This document shows, piece by piece, positions 1-7,812 of a DNA stretch of 64,000 nucleotides. The DNA is taken from the NCBI GenBank assembly GCA_019637175.1, contig JAHBWD010000012.1, positions 62,001-126,000 of the forward strand, given 5' to 3'. The notes beneath the pieces were generated by a model, which saw only the letters and a list, made by a program, of their open reading frames with translations, was not told where the DNA came from and did not search any database. Position numbers and translations under genes: made by a program. The DNA is from Labilithrix sp. (lineage in GTDB: Bacteria > Myxococcota_A > Polyangia > Polyangiales > Polyangiaceae). Each line of letters opens with the position of its first letter. Positions within the stretch are counted from its first letter, which is position 1.

Positions 1-370
1 CGCCGCTGCCGTGCAGGAGAACGAGCAGACCGCGCGGCTTCGCCGGCGCGGCGACGGGGACGTTGAGGATGTATCCGAGCCCGCCGGGGGAGCGCAGCTC
101 GCTTTGTCCCGTGGGTCCGCCGCTGCCCTTCGTGCTCGTCGTCGCCGGCGCGCCGGCGTCACCGCCGTCGCTCGCGGGACCGGCGGGACCGGCGTCGCTC
201 CTTTCGCCCGGCGCCGGCGCCCTGTCGCCGCCCTCGTCGTCGGCCTCGTCGCTCGACGGGCTCGCCGCGTTGCGCGGCTTGGTGCGAGCGAACCCATCCG
301 GGTCGGAGGCGCACGCCGTCGAGACGAGCGCGAGGACGAGCGCGAGCGCGCCGGCGATCTTCGGGGACAT
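1..370 (-). CDS. Lipoprotein with alpha/beta-hydrolase domain (partial, C-terminus off the left edge)
   Basis: Reading the minus strand from an ATG at 370 gives an open frame to the window edge. The N-terminus is a lipoprotein signal (charged MSPK start, hydrophobic ALALVLALVSTAC, lipid Cys at residue 20), so the product should be anchored in the envelope. Residues 21 to about 90 are a Ser/Ala/Gly/Asp-rich linker. The visible domain then begins with a strand ending in LLVLLHGSGG, the HGSG oxyanion-hole motif of alpha/beta hydrolases, in the style of esterases and PHB-depolymerase-like enzymes. The catalytic Ser, Asp and His lie outside the window, so the exact class is open. The gene is divergent from the hydrolase at 563, with about 190 bases between them. 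Confidence 0.8.
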   Translation of the reverse strand, partial: MSPKIAGALALVLALVSTACASDPDGFARTKPRNAASPSSDEADDEGGDRAPAPGERSDAGPAGPASDGGDAGAPATTSTKGSGGPTGQSELRSPGGLGYILNVPVAAPAKPRGLLVLLHGSG

Positions 371-562
371 CACGAAGAGTGTGAACGCCGCGCTCTGCGC
401 GGCAACGCGTCGAGCCCACTTTCACGATCGCCGCTGGAATCGTCGGTCGCGAACGGAAGGCCTTTTCCCACCGACGGAATTCTCTCGAACGATCATGGAT
501 CGCGAGCAGCTCGATCCAGGTTCGACAGGCACGCCGTCGGGCTCGGGTTATGATCGGCGCGC

Positions 563-1405
563 GTGGAGTCGTTCGAGATCAAGGAGACGCCGAGCCAGCG
601 GCGGCGCAGGCGCATCAAGAAGGCGTGCATCAACCTCGCCTTCGCCGCGATGGCGTACGGGCTCCTCGTGCTCGCCGCGCGCCTGCTCCATCGTCGCGTG
701 CTCTACCAGCCGCCGGGCGACGAGCCGGCGAAGGCGCCCGAGGGCGCGACCCTCCTCACGCTCCAGGCCGCCGACGGCGTACCGGTCCACGCGCTCGAGC
801 TCGCCGCGCCGAAGGCGACGCGCACGGTGGTCCACTTCCACGGCAACGCCGAGATCGCCGACGACAACATGACGCTCGCGCGCGAGCTCGTCAGGCGCGG
901 CTTCGACGTCGTCCTCGTCGAGTATCGCGGCTACGGCCGCTCTCGCGGCGTCTCGCCGACCGAGGAGGGCGTCTACCTCGACGCCGCGGCCGTGCTCGAC
1001 GCGCTCGGCGCGCGCGGCGTCGGCGCCGACCGGATCGTGCTCTGGGGCCAGTCGCTCGGCTCCGGCGTCGCGACGGAAATGGCGCACCGCGGCCGCGGCG
1101 CGCGCCTCGTCCTCGTCGCGCCGTTCACCTCGACGGTCGACCTCGCCGCGCGCGTCGTGCCGTTCTTCCCCGCGTCGTGGGTGATGGTCGACCGCTTCGA
1201 CTCGATCGCGAAGGCGCCCGCGATCGTCGCGCCGGCGTTCGTCGTCCACGGCGACATCGACGACGTGATCCCGTTCGAGCAAGGCGAGCGCTTGAGCAAG
1301 GCGTTCCCCCACGGCACCTTCTTGAAGGTCACCGAAGGCCGACACGACAATCTCTACAAACAGACCTCCGTCTTGGTCGCGCTCGCGACGCACGCCGGAA
1401 GCTGA
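563..1405 (+). CDS. Membrane-anchored alpha/beta hydrolase (BEM46/ABHD17-like)
   Basis: A 280-residue protein starting at GTG 563. A basic N-terminus (RRRRRIKK, 13-20) is followed by one hydrophobic segment (about 22-42), so it is probably a signal anchor with the hydrolase outside the cytoplasm. The hydrolase fold is clear: VVHFHGNAE (89-97, HG oxyanion turn), EYRGYGRSRG (120-129), nucleophile elbow GQSLGSG with Ser164, acid loop VVHGDIDDVIP with Asp233 the likely acid, and GRHDN with His261. This pattern matches the serine hydrolase family that includes BEM46 and ABHD13/17; the substrate cannot be told. The gene stands alone and ends in a small hairpin at 1406. Confidence 0.9.
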   Translation: MESFEIKETPSQRRRRRIKKACINLAFAAMAYGLLVLAARLLHRRVLYQPPGDEPAKAPEGATLLTLQAADGVPVHALELAAPKATRTVVHFHGNAEIADDNMTLARELVRRGFDVVLVEYRGYGRSRGVSPTEEGVYLDAAAVLDALGARGVGADRIVLWGQSLGSGVATEMAHRGRGARLVLVAPFTSTVDLAARVVPFFPASWVMVDRFDSIAKAPAIVAPAFVVHGDIDDVIPFEQGERLSKAFPHGTFLKVTEGRHDNLYKQTSVLVALATHAGS

Positions 1406-1423
1406 GCGCTCGTCTGCGAGCGC
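1406..1423 (+). terminator. Hairpin directly after the hydrolase stop codon
   Basis: A perfect 7-bp stem (GCGCTCG / CGAGCGC) with a TCTG loop begins at the base after the stop codon of the 563-1405 gene. There is no T-run after it, so it may act as a weak terminator or only protect the 3' end. Confidence 0.35.
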
Positions 1424-1646
1424 GTGTAGAGGGCTGAGCGCGCGAGACCTCAACCACGTTTGGATCGATGGCGAGAGGTCGCGCTCGCGCTCTCCACGGA
1501 TCGCAGAGTGAGGCGACGCGCCCTCACGGCGTCTATCATTTCGATTTCAGCGGATGGAAAAACGTCGTTGTTTCTCTCACCGAACTTCGCGTGAGCTTCG
1601 TTTGAGGCGAGACAGATCGCGTCGCGAGCGGTTAGCCAAATGGGCC

Positions 1647-3038
1647 GTGAAGACGAGACACGGATCGTGGCGATGGCTCGCCCTCGCGCTGACGGGTTGC
1701 GCGGCGTCGAGCGTGGAGGCGCCGGAGGCGGCGCGGATCGAAGACGAGCAGCGCGCGCGCGGTGACGCCGAGTCGACGCCGCCGGCGCCGGAAGACAGGC
1801 GGCAGATCGTGGTGCAGACCGACGAGGGGCCGCGAACGATCACGGTCGTCATGGTCGACGGCCGCGCGATCTTCGAGGGCGACATCCACGTGCCGACGGG
1901 CACGACGGGCGCCACGATCGCCGGCAAGCGCTGGGCGGGCGGCGTCGTACCGTACGTCGTCGATCCCGCGCTCGCGTTCGAGTCGCGCGTGACGAGCGGG
2001 ATCGCGCACTGGGAGTCGAAGACGGGCGTCCGCTTCGTCGCGCGCACGAACCAAGCCGACTACATCCGCTTCGCGCCCGGGCGCGGGTGCTCGTCGTACG
2101 TCGGCCGGCAAGGCGGGGCGCAAGACGTCGTGCTCACGGCGGGCGAGCACATCACGAGCCTCGTCGGCGCCGACTTCGCGCGGAGCGACGGGCGCGCGCA
2201 CTTCTGGTGGCGGAGCGGCTATCGCACGGTGGGCCGTTCGGCGAACCCCGACGAGCACGAGCTGCACAGCCGCTACGCCGTCGCGTCGGGCAAGCAGCCG
2301 ACCGACGTCCTCGACGTCGCGTTCGCGCCGAACGGACAGGTGTACGCGTGGTACCGCGACGGCACGTACAGCGTCGGCACCGCGTCCGATCTCGCGCTCA
2401 CCCAGGTACCCGCGCCGTTCACGCTCCCGTCGGGCTACGCACCGAGGCACGTGACGGGCCTCGCGATCGCGAAGGATGGCCGCGTGCACGCGTGGTACAC
2501 GAACGGCGCGACGAGCGAGGGCACCGCGACGGATCTCGCCGCGCACGTCGCGCCGCGCACGTTCTCTCTGCCCTCGGGGCGATCGGCGACCGACGCGCTC
2601 GCGTTCGGCATCTCCAACGAGGGCCACGCCTACGCCTGGTACCGCTCGGGCACGGCGAGCGCGGGCTCGACGACCGATCTGACGAGCTTCCGCGCGCCGT
2701 TCGACGTGCGCGGGATGGGTCACTGCGGCATCCCGCAGGTGATCCACGAGATCGGCCACGCCGTCGGCTTCCACCACGAACAGACGCGGCTCGATCGCGA
2801 CCAGCACATCACGATCCAGTGGGACAACATCGTCTCGGGCGCCGAGCACAACTTCCAGAAGCGAGGCGCGGGCGCCGATCACGGCGCCTACGACTACGAC
2901 TCGGTGATGCACTACGACTCGTGGGCGTTCTCGAAGAACGGGCAGCCGACGATCTTGAAGAAGAGCGGCGGCACGATCCCCAACGGCACCGTCCTCAGCG
3001 CCGGCGACGTCGCGGCGATCGCGTGGATGTATCCCTGA
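1647..3038 (+). CDS. Astacin-family (M12A) zinc metalloprotease lipoprotein with inserted WY-repeat domain
   Basis: A 463-residue protein if GTG 1647 is the start. That choice gives a clean lipoprotein signal (MKTRHGSWRWLALALTGC, Cys18); an in-frame ATG at 1554 would add 31 residues. After a linker comes the N-terminal part of an astacin domain (RWAGGVVPYVVD, then CSSYVGRQGGAQ). The zinc site HEIGHAVGFHHEQ supplies His367, Glu368, His371 and His377, and the Met-turn SVMHYDSWAF supplies Met421 and the Tyr423 ligand. All catalytic residues are present, so it should be an active secreted endopeptidase. Unusually, about 190 residues (165-357) with three to four copies of a roughly 48-residue unit (AWYRDGT..S.GTASDL type) sit between the two halves of the catalytic domain. 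The unit resembles beta-propeller or lectin blades; its ligand is unknown. Confidence 0.9.
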   Translation: MKTRHGSWRWLALALTGCAASSVEAPEAARIEDEQRARGDAESTPPAPEDRRQIVVQTDEGPRTITVVMVDGRAIFEGDIHVPTGTTGATIAGKRWAGGVVPYVVDPALAFESRVTSGIAHWESKTGVRFVARTNQADYIRFAPGRGCSSYVGRQGGAQDVVLTAGEHITSLVGADFARSDGRAHFWWRSGYRTVGRSANPDEHELHSRYAVASGKQPTDVLDVAFAPNGQVYAWYRDGTYSVGTASDLALTQVPAPFTLPSGYAPRHVTGLAIAKDGRVHAWYTNGATSEGTATDLAAHVAPRTFSLPSGRSATDALAFGISNEGHAYAWYRSGTASAGSTTDLTSFRAPFDVRGMGHCGIPQVIHEIGHAVGFHHEQTRLDRDQHITIQWDNIVSGAEHNFQKRGAGADHGAYDYDSVMHYDSWAFSKNGQPTILKKSGGTIPNGTVLSAGDVAAIAWMYP

Positions 3039-3084
3039 GCGTTCCGCGGAGCCCCGCACGACGCGCTCTGCTACGTTCGACGCG

Positions 3085-3891
3085 ATGATCAGCGTCGAGG
3101 AGCACGTCGACCGCGTCCGCGAGCAGGGCTATTGCATCATCGAAGACGCGATCGCGCCCGCGCTGATCGATCGCCTCGTCCTCGCGATCGACGATCTGCA
3201 CGCGCGCCTCTCCGTCACGCCGGCGGCGAACATCTTCGAGGGAACGAGCACGCTCCGCGTCTACAACCTGCTCGCGCGCGCGCGCGTGTTCGAGGAGGTG
3301 CCCGTCCACGATCGCGTCCTGCCGATCGTCGAGCAGGTCCTCGATCGCGGTTGCCTCGTCTCGTCGCTCTCGTCGATCACGATCCTGCCGGGCGAGACGG
3401 CGCAGCCGCTGCACGCCGACGACCAGCTCATCCCTCTCCCGAAGCCGCACGTGCCGCTCGTGTGCAACACGATGTGGGCGCTCACCGACTTCACCGAGGC
3501 GAACGGCGCGACGCGGCTCGCGCCGAAGACGCACCTGTCGGATCGATCGCCCGAGCTCGGCGAATCGATCGAGACCGTCGCCGCCGAGATGCGACGCGGC
3601 AGCGTGCTCGTGTGGAACGGCAGCCTCTGGCACGGCGGCGGCGCGAATCGGACGAGCGAGCGGCGCATCGGCCTCGCGATGAACTACTGCGCCGGCTGGA
3701 TGCGCCAGCAGGAGAACCAACAGCTCGGCATCCCGCGCGAGATCGCGAAGCAGTTCTCGCCGCGGCTGCGTAAGCTCGTCGGCTACGGCCTCTACAAGCG
3801 CCTGCTCGGTCACGTCGACAAGTGCAGCCCGACCGATCTGCTCGACGAGACGCCGCCGCGCGTCGTCGTCGGGGTGGTGGGCGAGACGTGA
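3085..3891 (+). CDS. Phytanoyl-CoA dioxygenase (PhyH) family protein
   Basis: A 268-residue cytoplasmic protein of normal length for the Fe(II)/2-oxoglutarate-dependent PhyH family. The facial triad is visible: PLHADD gives His110-x-Asp112, and SLWHGGGANRT gives the distal His183, with Arg189 as a candidate 2-oxoglutarate anchor. The family signature NGATRLAPKTH lies at 140-150. The family hydroxylates lipids and small molecules; nothing here fixes the substrate. The start is 46 bases after the astacin-like gene, so the two could share a transcript, but no functional link is evident. Confidence 0.9.
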   Translation: MISVEEHVDRVREQGYCIIEDAIAPALIDRLVLAIDDLHARLSVTPAANIFEGTSTLRVYNLLARARVFEEVPVHDRVLPIVEQVLDRGCLVSSLSSITILPGETAQPLHADDQLIPLPKPHVPLVCNTMWALTDFTEANGATRLAPKTHLSDRSPELGESIETVAAEMRRGSVLVWNGSLWHGGGANRTSERRIGLAMNYCAGWMRQQENQQLGIPREIAKQFSPRLRKLVGYGLYKRLLGHVDKCSPTDLLDETPPRVVVGVVGET

Positions 3892-3996
3892 TCCAGCGTC
3901 GGCCTTCTTGACGAGGGCGATCGTCAGCGTGCTCACGATATTCCAGGGCGATTCGCCTAGCGCACATTGGCACACATCGTGCGACGCCGCGGGGAG

Positions 3997-4749
3997 ATGC
4001 GCCGCCTCGTCGTCTTCGCCGCGATCGTCGCGGGCCTCGCGAGCCTCACGGGCCTCGGGGGCTGCGCCGCCGATCCGTCGAGCGAATCCCAAGAAGACGA
4101 CTACACCGCGAGCGACTTCGCCGAAGACGCCGTGCTCCCGTACAAGGGCGCGTGGCTCGACGCGCCGAAGGCGCTCGCCGGCGTCGGACAGTTCGATCGC
4201 CTCCGCACGACGATCTACGACGACGCCAAGTGCAGCACGATGGTCGCGGTCGCCGCGGCGATCGTCGCCGGCGAAGAGCGCTTCGTGAACCTCCTCGACG
4301 CGGTCGAGCAGAAGCGCGGCGGCCGCCGCGACGATCTCGCCACGATCGCGCGCGTGCGCGAGGGCGTCGCCGCGCGACGGCTCACGCCGCGTCACCTCCA
4401 CGAGCTCACCGAGGTGATCGTCCGCGCGTACAAGGTCGCGCACGGCGCCTACGACGAGCAGATCGCCGAGATGATTCGCGCGAGCGGCTACGCGGCCGTC
4501 GAGATCGGCTCGACGCGCCCCGACGTGCTCGTCGATCGCCTCGCCGAGAACGAGGTCGTGCCTCTCAGCATCGTCGCCGAAGGGATCCCGCACATCACGC
4601 TCCTCTGGAAGGACGCGCGCGGCACCGTTCGCCTCTACGATTCGGACGACGTGAAGGGCTCGCACGTCATGCCGCGCGGCTCGGCGCCCTACCGCGCCCG
4701 GATCGACGATCCGCAGTCGAGCTGGGATCTCGCCGAGAAGTATCGTTGA
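3997..4749 (+). CDS. Lipoprotein with papain-like Cys/His/Asp pattern, function unknown
   Basis: A 250-residue product from ATG 3997, chosen because it places the signal peptide (MRRLVVFAAIVAGL..LGGC, Cys23) at the N-terminus; in-frame GTG 3979 and TTG 3967 lie upstream. I do not recognise a named family. Cys79 starts a helix (AKCSTMVAVAAAIVAGE), His199 lies in IPHITLLWK and Asp215 in VRLYDSDD. A Cys at a helix start followed by a His strand and an acidic strand is the order seen in papain-like and C39-like cysteine peptidases, so a peptidase-like fold is a reasonable guess from pattern alone. The stop codon overlaps the start of the next small gene, indicating translational coupling. Confidence 0.8.
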   Translation: MRRLVVFAAIVAGLASLTGLGGCAADPSSESQEDDYTASDFAEDAVLPYKGAWLDAPKALAGVGQFDRLRTTIYDDAKCSTMVAVAAAIVAGEERFVNLLDAVEQKRGGRRDDLATIARVREGVAARRLTPRHLHELTEVIVRAYKVAHGAYDEQIAEMIRASGYAAVEIGSTRPDVLVDRLAENEVVPLSIVAEGIPHITLLWKDARGTVRLYDSDDVKGSHVMPRGSAPYRARIDDPQSSWDLAEKYR

Positions 4750-5102
4750 AGATCCACGAGACGACGACGCCCGCGGGCGAGCTCGTGCCCGTCGTCCTCG
4801 ATCGGCGCGAAGGCGTCCTCGAGCTCGACGGCGCGCCGCTGCCGCCCGGCGCGATCGAGGCGGTGATGAAGAGGTTCGGTGCGCCGATCGAGCCGAGCGA
4901 GAGGGCGCGCCTCGACGACGTCGAGGCGCTCGATCTCGGAGACGGCCGCCGCCTGCGTCGCGCGCGGCACCTCGCGCGCTTCGACGTCATCGCGCGCGAC
5001 TACCTCGTCTACGAGGCGCCGGGAGAAGAGCCGCTCTGCGCGATGGCGACGGCGGTCGCCGGCGCCCTCCAGCACCTCGCCCGCGCGGCGCGCGACGCCT
5101 AG
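4746..5102 (+). CDS. Small protein coupled to the upstream lipoprotein, function unknown
   Basis: A 118-residue reading frame starts at TTG 4746, whose last bases overlap the TGA of the preceding gene (TTGA arrangement). It has no signal peptide or membrane segment. It opens with a strand-rich stretch (ELVPVVLDRREGVLELDG) and ends in an alpha-helix (VAGALQHLARAARDA), and is rich in charged residues, so a small cytoplasmic alpha/beta protein is likely. No family is recognised. The overlap suggests it is made in ratio with the secreted lipoprotein and may serve it, for example as a chaperone or inhibitor, but that is inference. Codon use (G/C third positions) fits a real gene; the TTG start is the main uncertainty. 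Confidence 0.65.
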   Translation: MKIHETTTPAGELVPVVLDRREGVLELDGAPLPPGAIEAVMKRFGAPIEPSERARLDDVEALDLGDGRRLRRARHLARFDVIARDYLVYEAPGEEPLCAMATAVAGALQHLARAARDA

Positions 5103-5138
5103 CGTCGTCTGGTATCCTGCTCGATCGCGGAGGAGACC

Positions 5139-6257
5139 ATGAGGCGTGCGACGTATGTGGGCGCGACGTTGATCCTCGTCCTCGCGCCGTCGGCGTGCGG
5201 CGGCGACGGCGCGACGAACCCGGGCTCGTCGGGCTCGGGCGGGACGAACCCGCTCACCAATCCGGCCGACGGTCCTCCCGCGGGCAACCCGGACGGCAAG
5301 TGCGAGGTCCCCGCCGAAGCGCGCGCCGAAGACACCTCGTCGCCGACGAACGTCATCGGCGACGGAACCCCCGCGAGCTGCACGAGCGCCGCCGTCGTCG
5401 CCGCCGTCGCCAAGGGCGGCATCATCACGTTCGACTGCGGGCGCGATCCGATCACGATCACGCTCGAGGAGACCGCGAAGATCGTCAACGACACCGGCCC
5501 CAAGATCGTCATCGACGGCGGCGGCAAGGTGACGCTCAGCGGCGGCGGGAAGGTGCGCATCCTCTACCAGAACACCTGCGACCAGAAGCAGAAGTTCACG
5601 ACGTCGCACTGCCAAGACCAGGACCATCCCCAGCTCACCGTGCAGAACCTCACGTTCGTCGACGGCAGCGCCAAGGGCCTCGAGCCCGACGGCGGCGGCG
5701 CGATCTTCGTGCGCGGCGGCCGCTTCAAGGTCGTGAGCTCGCGCTTCTTCAAGAACGTCTGCGACGACGCGGGGCCCGACGTCGGCGGCGCGGCCATTCG
5801 CACGCTCAGCCAGCACGAGAACCGTCCCGTGTACGTCGTGAGCAGCACCTTCGGCGGCAAGGCCGGGCTCGGCAACGTGTGCTCGAACGGCGGAGGCCTC
5901 AGCAGCATCGGCGTCTCCACCACCGTGATCAACAGCCTCTTCAGCCACAACGACGCGATCGGCCGCGGCGCGAACCCGGCCAAGAGCGGCACGCCCGGCG
6001 GCGGCAGCGGCGGCGCGATCTACAACGACGGCAACACGTTCACGCTCTCGCTCTGCGGCGTGCGCATCGCGAACAACCACGCCAACGAAGGCGGCGGCGC
6101 GATCTTCTTCGTGAGCAACGATCGCAGCGGCTCGCTCGTCATCAAAGACTCGGTGCTGACCTCGAACCGGAGCGACGGGTTCGAGACCCAGGGCTTCCCC
6201 GGGATCTTCGTCCTCGCGAAGGGCGACCCCGAGGTGTCTGGCTCCACCCTGGAATGA
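5139..6257 (+). CDS. Right-handed beta-helix lipoprotein (polymorphic outer membrane / pectate-lyase-like fold)
   Basis: A 372-residue lipoprotein: signal MRRATYVGATLILVLAPSAC with Cys20, then a Gly/Ser/Asn linker to about residue 45. From about 70 the chain is a series of short strands with repeated GGGAIF and GGAIYNDGNTF turns, IDGGGKVTLSGGG and asparagine-containing positions, typical of parallel beta-helix proteins of the polymorphic outer membrane protein and pectin-lyase-like superfamily. Five cysteines in the 140-290 region suggest disulfides and export. No catalytic residues of a polysaccharide lyase are obvious, so it may be a surface adhesin. The start has a good upstream AGGAG-like site (gcggaggagacc). 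A less GC-rich stretch follows the gene. Confidence 0.85.
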   Translation: MRRATYVGATLILVLAPSACGGDGATNPGSSGSGGTNPLTNPADGPPAGNPDGKCEVPAEARAEDTSSPTNVIGDGTPASCTSAAVVAAVAKGGIITFDCGRDPITITLEETAKIVNDTGPKIVIDGGGKVTLSGGGKVRILYQNTCDQKQKFTTSHCQDQDHPQLTVQNLTFVDGSAKGLEPDGGGAIFVRGGRFKVVSSRFFKNVCDDAGPDVGGAAIRTLSQHENRPVYVVSSTFGGKAGLGNVCSNGGGLSSIGVSTTVINSLFSHNDAIGRGANPAKSGTPGGGSGGAIYNDGNTFTLSLCGVRIANNHANEGGGAIFFVSNDRSGSLVIKDSVLTSNRSDGFETQGFPGIFVLAKGDPEVSGSTLE

Positions 6258-6289
6258 CCTTACTAGAGGAGGAGAGGCTGGGGGTCGGG

Positions 6290-6315
6290 CGATCCATCGC
6301 AAGCGATGGAGATCG
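6290..6315. terminator. Hairpin in the AT-richer gap after the beta-helix gene
   Basis: CGATCCATCGC and GCGATGGAGATCG form a near-perfect stem (two-base bulge) around a two-base loop, about 35 bases after the stop at 6257. There is no T-run. It may be a terminator or part of a decayed element. Confidence 0.35.
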
Positions 6316-6418
6316 TTCGAGATGCCCGTTATGGAATCCGCTATGTCTGCACGATTACAGGAGATGGCGCCTAAGTAGGAGCTAGGCATACATCGTGTAT
6401 CTGGCGCTCACGCCCCAC

Positions 6419-7606
6419 ATGCGCCTGATCTCCGCGTTCGCGTTCGCCCTCCCTACGCTCTTCGTCCTCGTCGCTTGCGGAAGCGAGCCCGCGCCGCCGG
6501 AGGACGTGCCGCTCCCGCCGCGCGCGCCCGCTGCGCCGCCGTCGAGCGACGGCTTCGGAGACGGCGACGACGGCTCGCTCCTCGGCGCGTGCGCCGAGAG
6601 CGCGACGCCGGTGACGCGCGAGCCGGCGAACGTCCTCTTGCTCATCGATCGATCGGGAAGCATGCACATCAAGCTCCCGAGCGGCGACTCGCGGTGGGCG
6701 GCGACGAAGAAGGGCCTCTTCGATCTCTTGGGCGCGCTGCCGCCGACGACGCAGGTCGGCGCGATGATGTTCCCTCAAGGCGACGCGCCGGTGAACGCGC
6801 ACTGCCGCATCGACGCGTCGATCAACGACGTGACGTGCAACGCGGGCTGGCCCGTGCCGCCCGAGACGGCGCGCTGCAACGCGGCCACCTACAAGGCCGG
6901 CGTCGCCTCGAGCCTGCTCCAGCCGGCGCACGCCGACGCGATCAAGAATCACGTGAGCGCCTCCGACAGCGAGTTCTACTGGGGCACCCCGCTCGCGCCG
7001 GCGCTGAGCGCCGCGATCACCGCGCAGAAGTCTCCCTCGCTGAAGGGCGCGCGCTCGGTCATCTTGCTCACCGACGGCAACCCCACCTCGTGCGACGGCA
7101 GCGGGATCTCGAACGACGTCTCGCACGTCGTCCAAGCCGCGAGCCAAGGCGCGAAGGACACCGTCGTGCGCACGTTCGTCATCGGCGTCATCGACGACGC
7201 GCGACAGGCCGCGAAGGCGGAGAACCTGTCGCCCGTCGCCGTCGCCGGCGGAACCGCGCGCGCGCCCGGCTGCGAGGCCGACAACTCCTGCTTCTACCCC
7301 GTCACGGCGGCGACGTTCGCCGCCGACATCAAGAAGGTGTTCGAAGCGATCAGCATGCAGGCGTTCGACTGCACCTTCCCCGTGCCCGAGCCGAAGGCCG
7401 GCGCCACCGCCGATCCGAGCACGCTCAACGTCGAGGTGGCGGAAGCCTCGGGAGGCTACATCGTGCCGCGTGACGTCAGCCGCCAGAACGGTTGGGACTA
7501 CTTGCCCGGCGGCAAACAGCTCCAGGTCTACGGCGACGCGTGCAAGAAGCTCGCGGGCGACGTGACGGTCAAGGTCGTCGTCGGCTGCAAGACGCAGGTG
7601 CGCTGA
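6419..7606 (+). CDS. VWA-domain lipoprotein
   Basis: A 395-residue product from ATG 6419; an in-frame GTG at 6395 would add 8 residues before the signal. The signal peptide (MRLISAFAFALPTLFVLVAC) gives Cys20, followed by a Pro-rich linker. A von Willebrand factor A domain starts at about residue 65: NVLLLIDRSGSM carries the DxSxS MIDAS motif, and SVILLTDGNPTSC is the second metal-site strand. Eight or more cysteines (for example HCRID, VTCNAGW, ARCNAAT, GCEADNSC) suggest disulfide bonding outside the cytoplasm. VWA proteins of this type are common surface or periplasmic binding proteins in myxobacteria; the partner is not known. Confidence 0.88.
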   Translation: MRLISAFAFALPTLFVLVACGSEPAPPEDVPLPPRAPAAPPSSDGFGDGDDGSLLGACAESATPVTREPANVLLLIDRSGSMHIKLPSGDSRWAATKKGLFDLLGALPPTTQVGAMMFPQGDAPVNAHCRIDASINDVTCNAGWPVPPETARCNAATYKAGVASSLLQPAHADAIKNHVSASDSEFYWGTPLAPALSAAITAQKSPSLKGARSVILLTDGNPTSCDGSGISNDVSHVVQAASQGAKDTVVRTFVIGVIDDARQAAKAENLSPVAVAGGTARAPGCEADNSCFYPVTAATFAADIKKVFEAISMQAFDCTFPVPEPKAGATADPSTLNVEVAEASGGYIVPRDVSRQNGWDYLPGGKQLQVYGDACKKLAGDVTVKVVVGCKTQVR

Positions 7607-7812
7607 GCCGCCGTCCGAGCTCGCCCGCACGGCGGGTCACAGCGTGGCGAAGCGCACCGCCGAGCACGGGGGAACTGCCGTAGACCTGCCGTCGGGAGGT
7701 CGACCAGCACCCGCGCGCGAGCAAGAGCGCACCGAGGCCTGGCACGGAGCCGGCATGTCGTTTCGGAAGCGCGTGGTCGTGGGCCGCGCCTCTCGCGGAG
7801 GAGGACCGAAGC

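Noticed and set aside
548..1453. Long open frame on the minus strand opposite the hydrolase gene
   Set aside because: It is an Arg/Asp/Glu-rich translation of the opposite strand of a clear hydrolase; GC-rich DNA commonly leaves antisense frames open.
3967..3982. TTGGCAC-N5-GTGC, similar to a sigma-54 promoter (GG-N10-GC spacing), before the lipoprotein at 3997
   Set aside because: It has a mismatch in the -12 element and would start transcription only a few bases before the start codon; chance matches are frequent in such DNA.
7607..7812. Possible small gene in the gap between the VWA lipoprotein and the 7813 gene
   Set aside because: Frames here are Arg-rich on both strands, lack a ribosome site and show no protein-like pattern.
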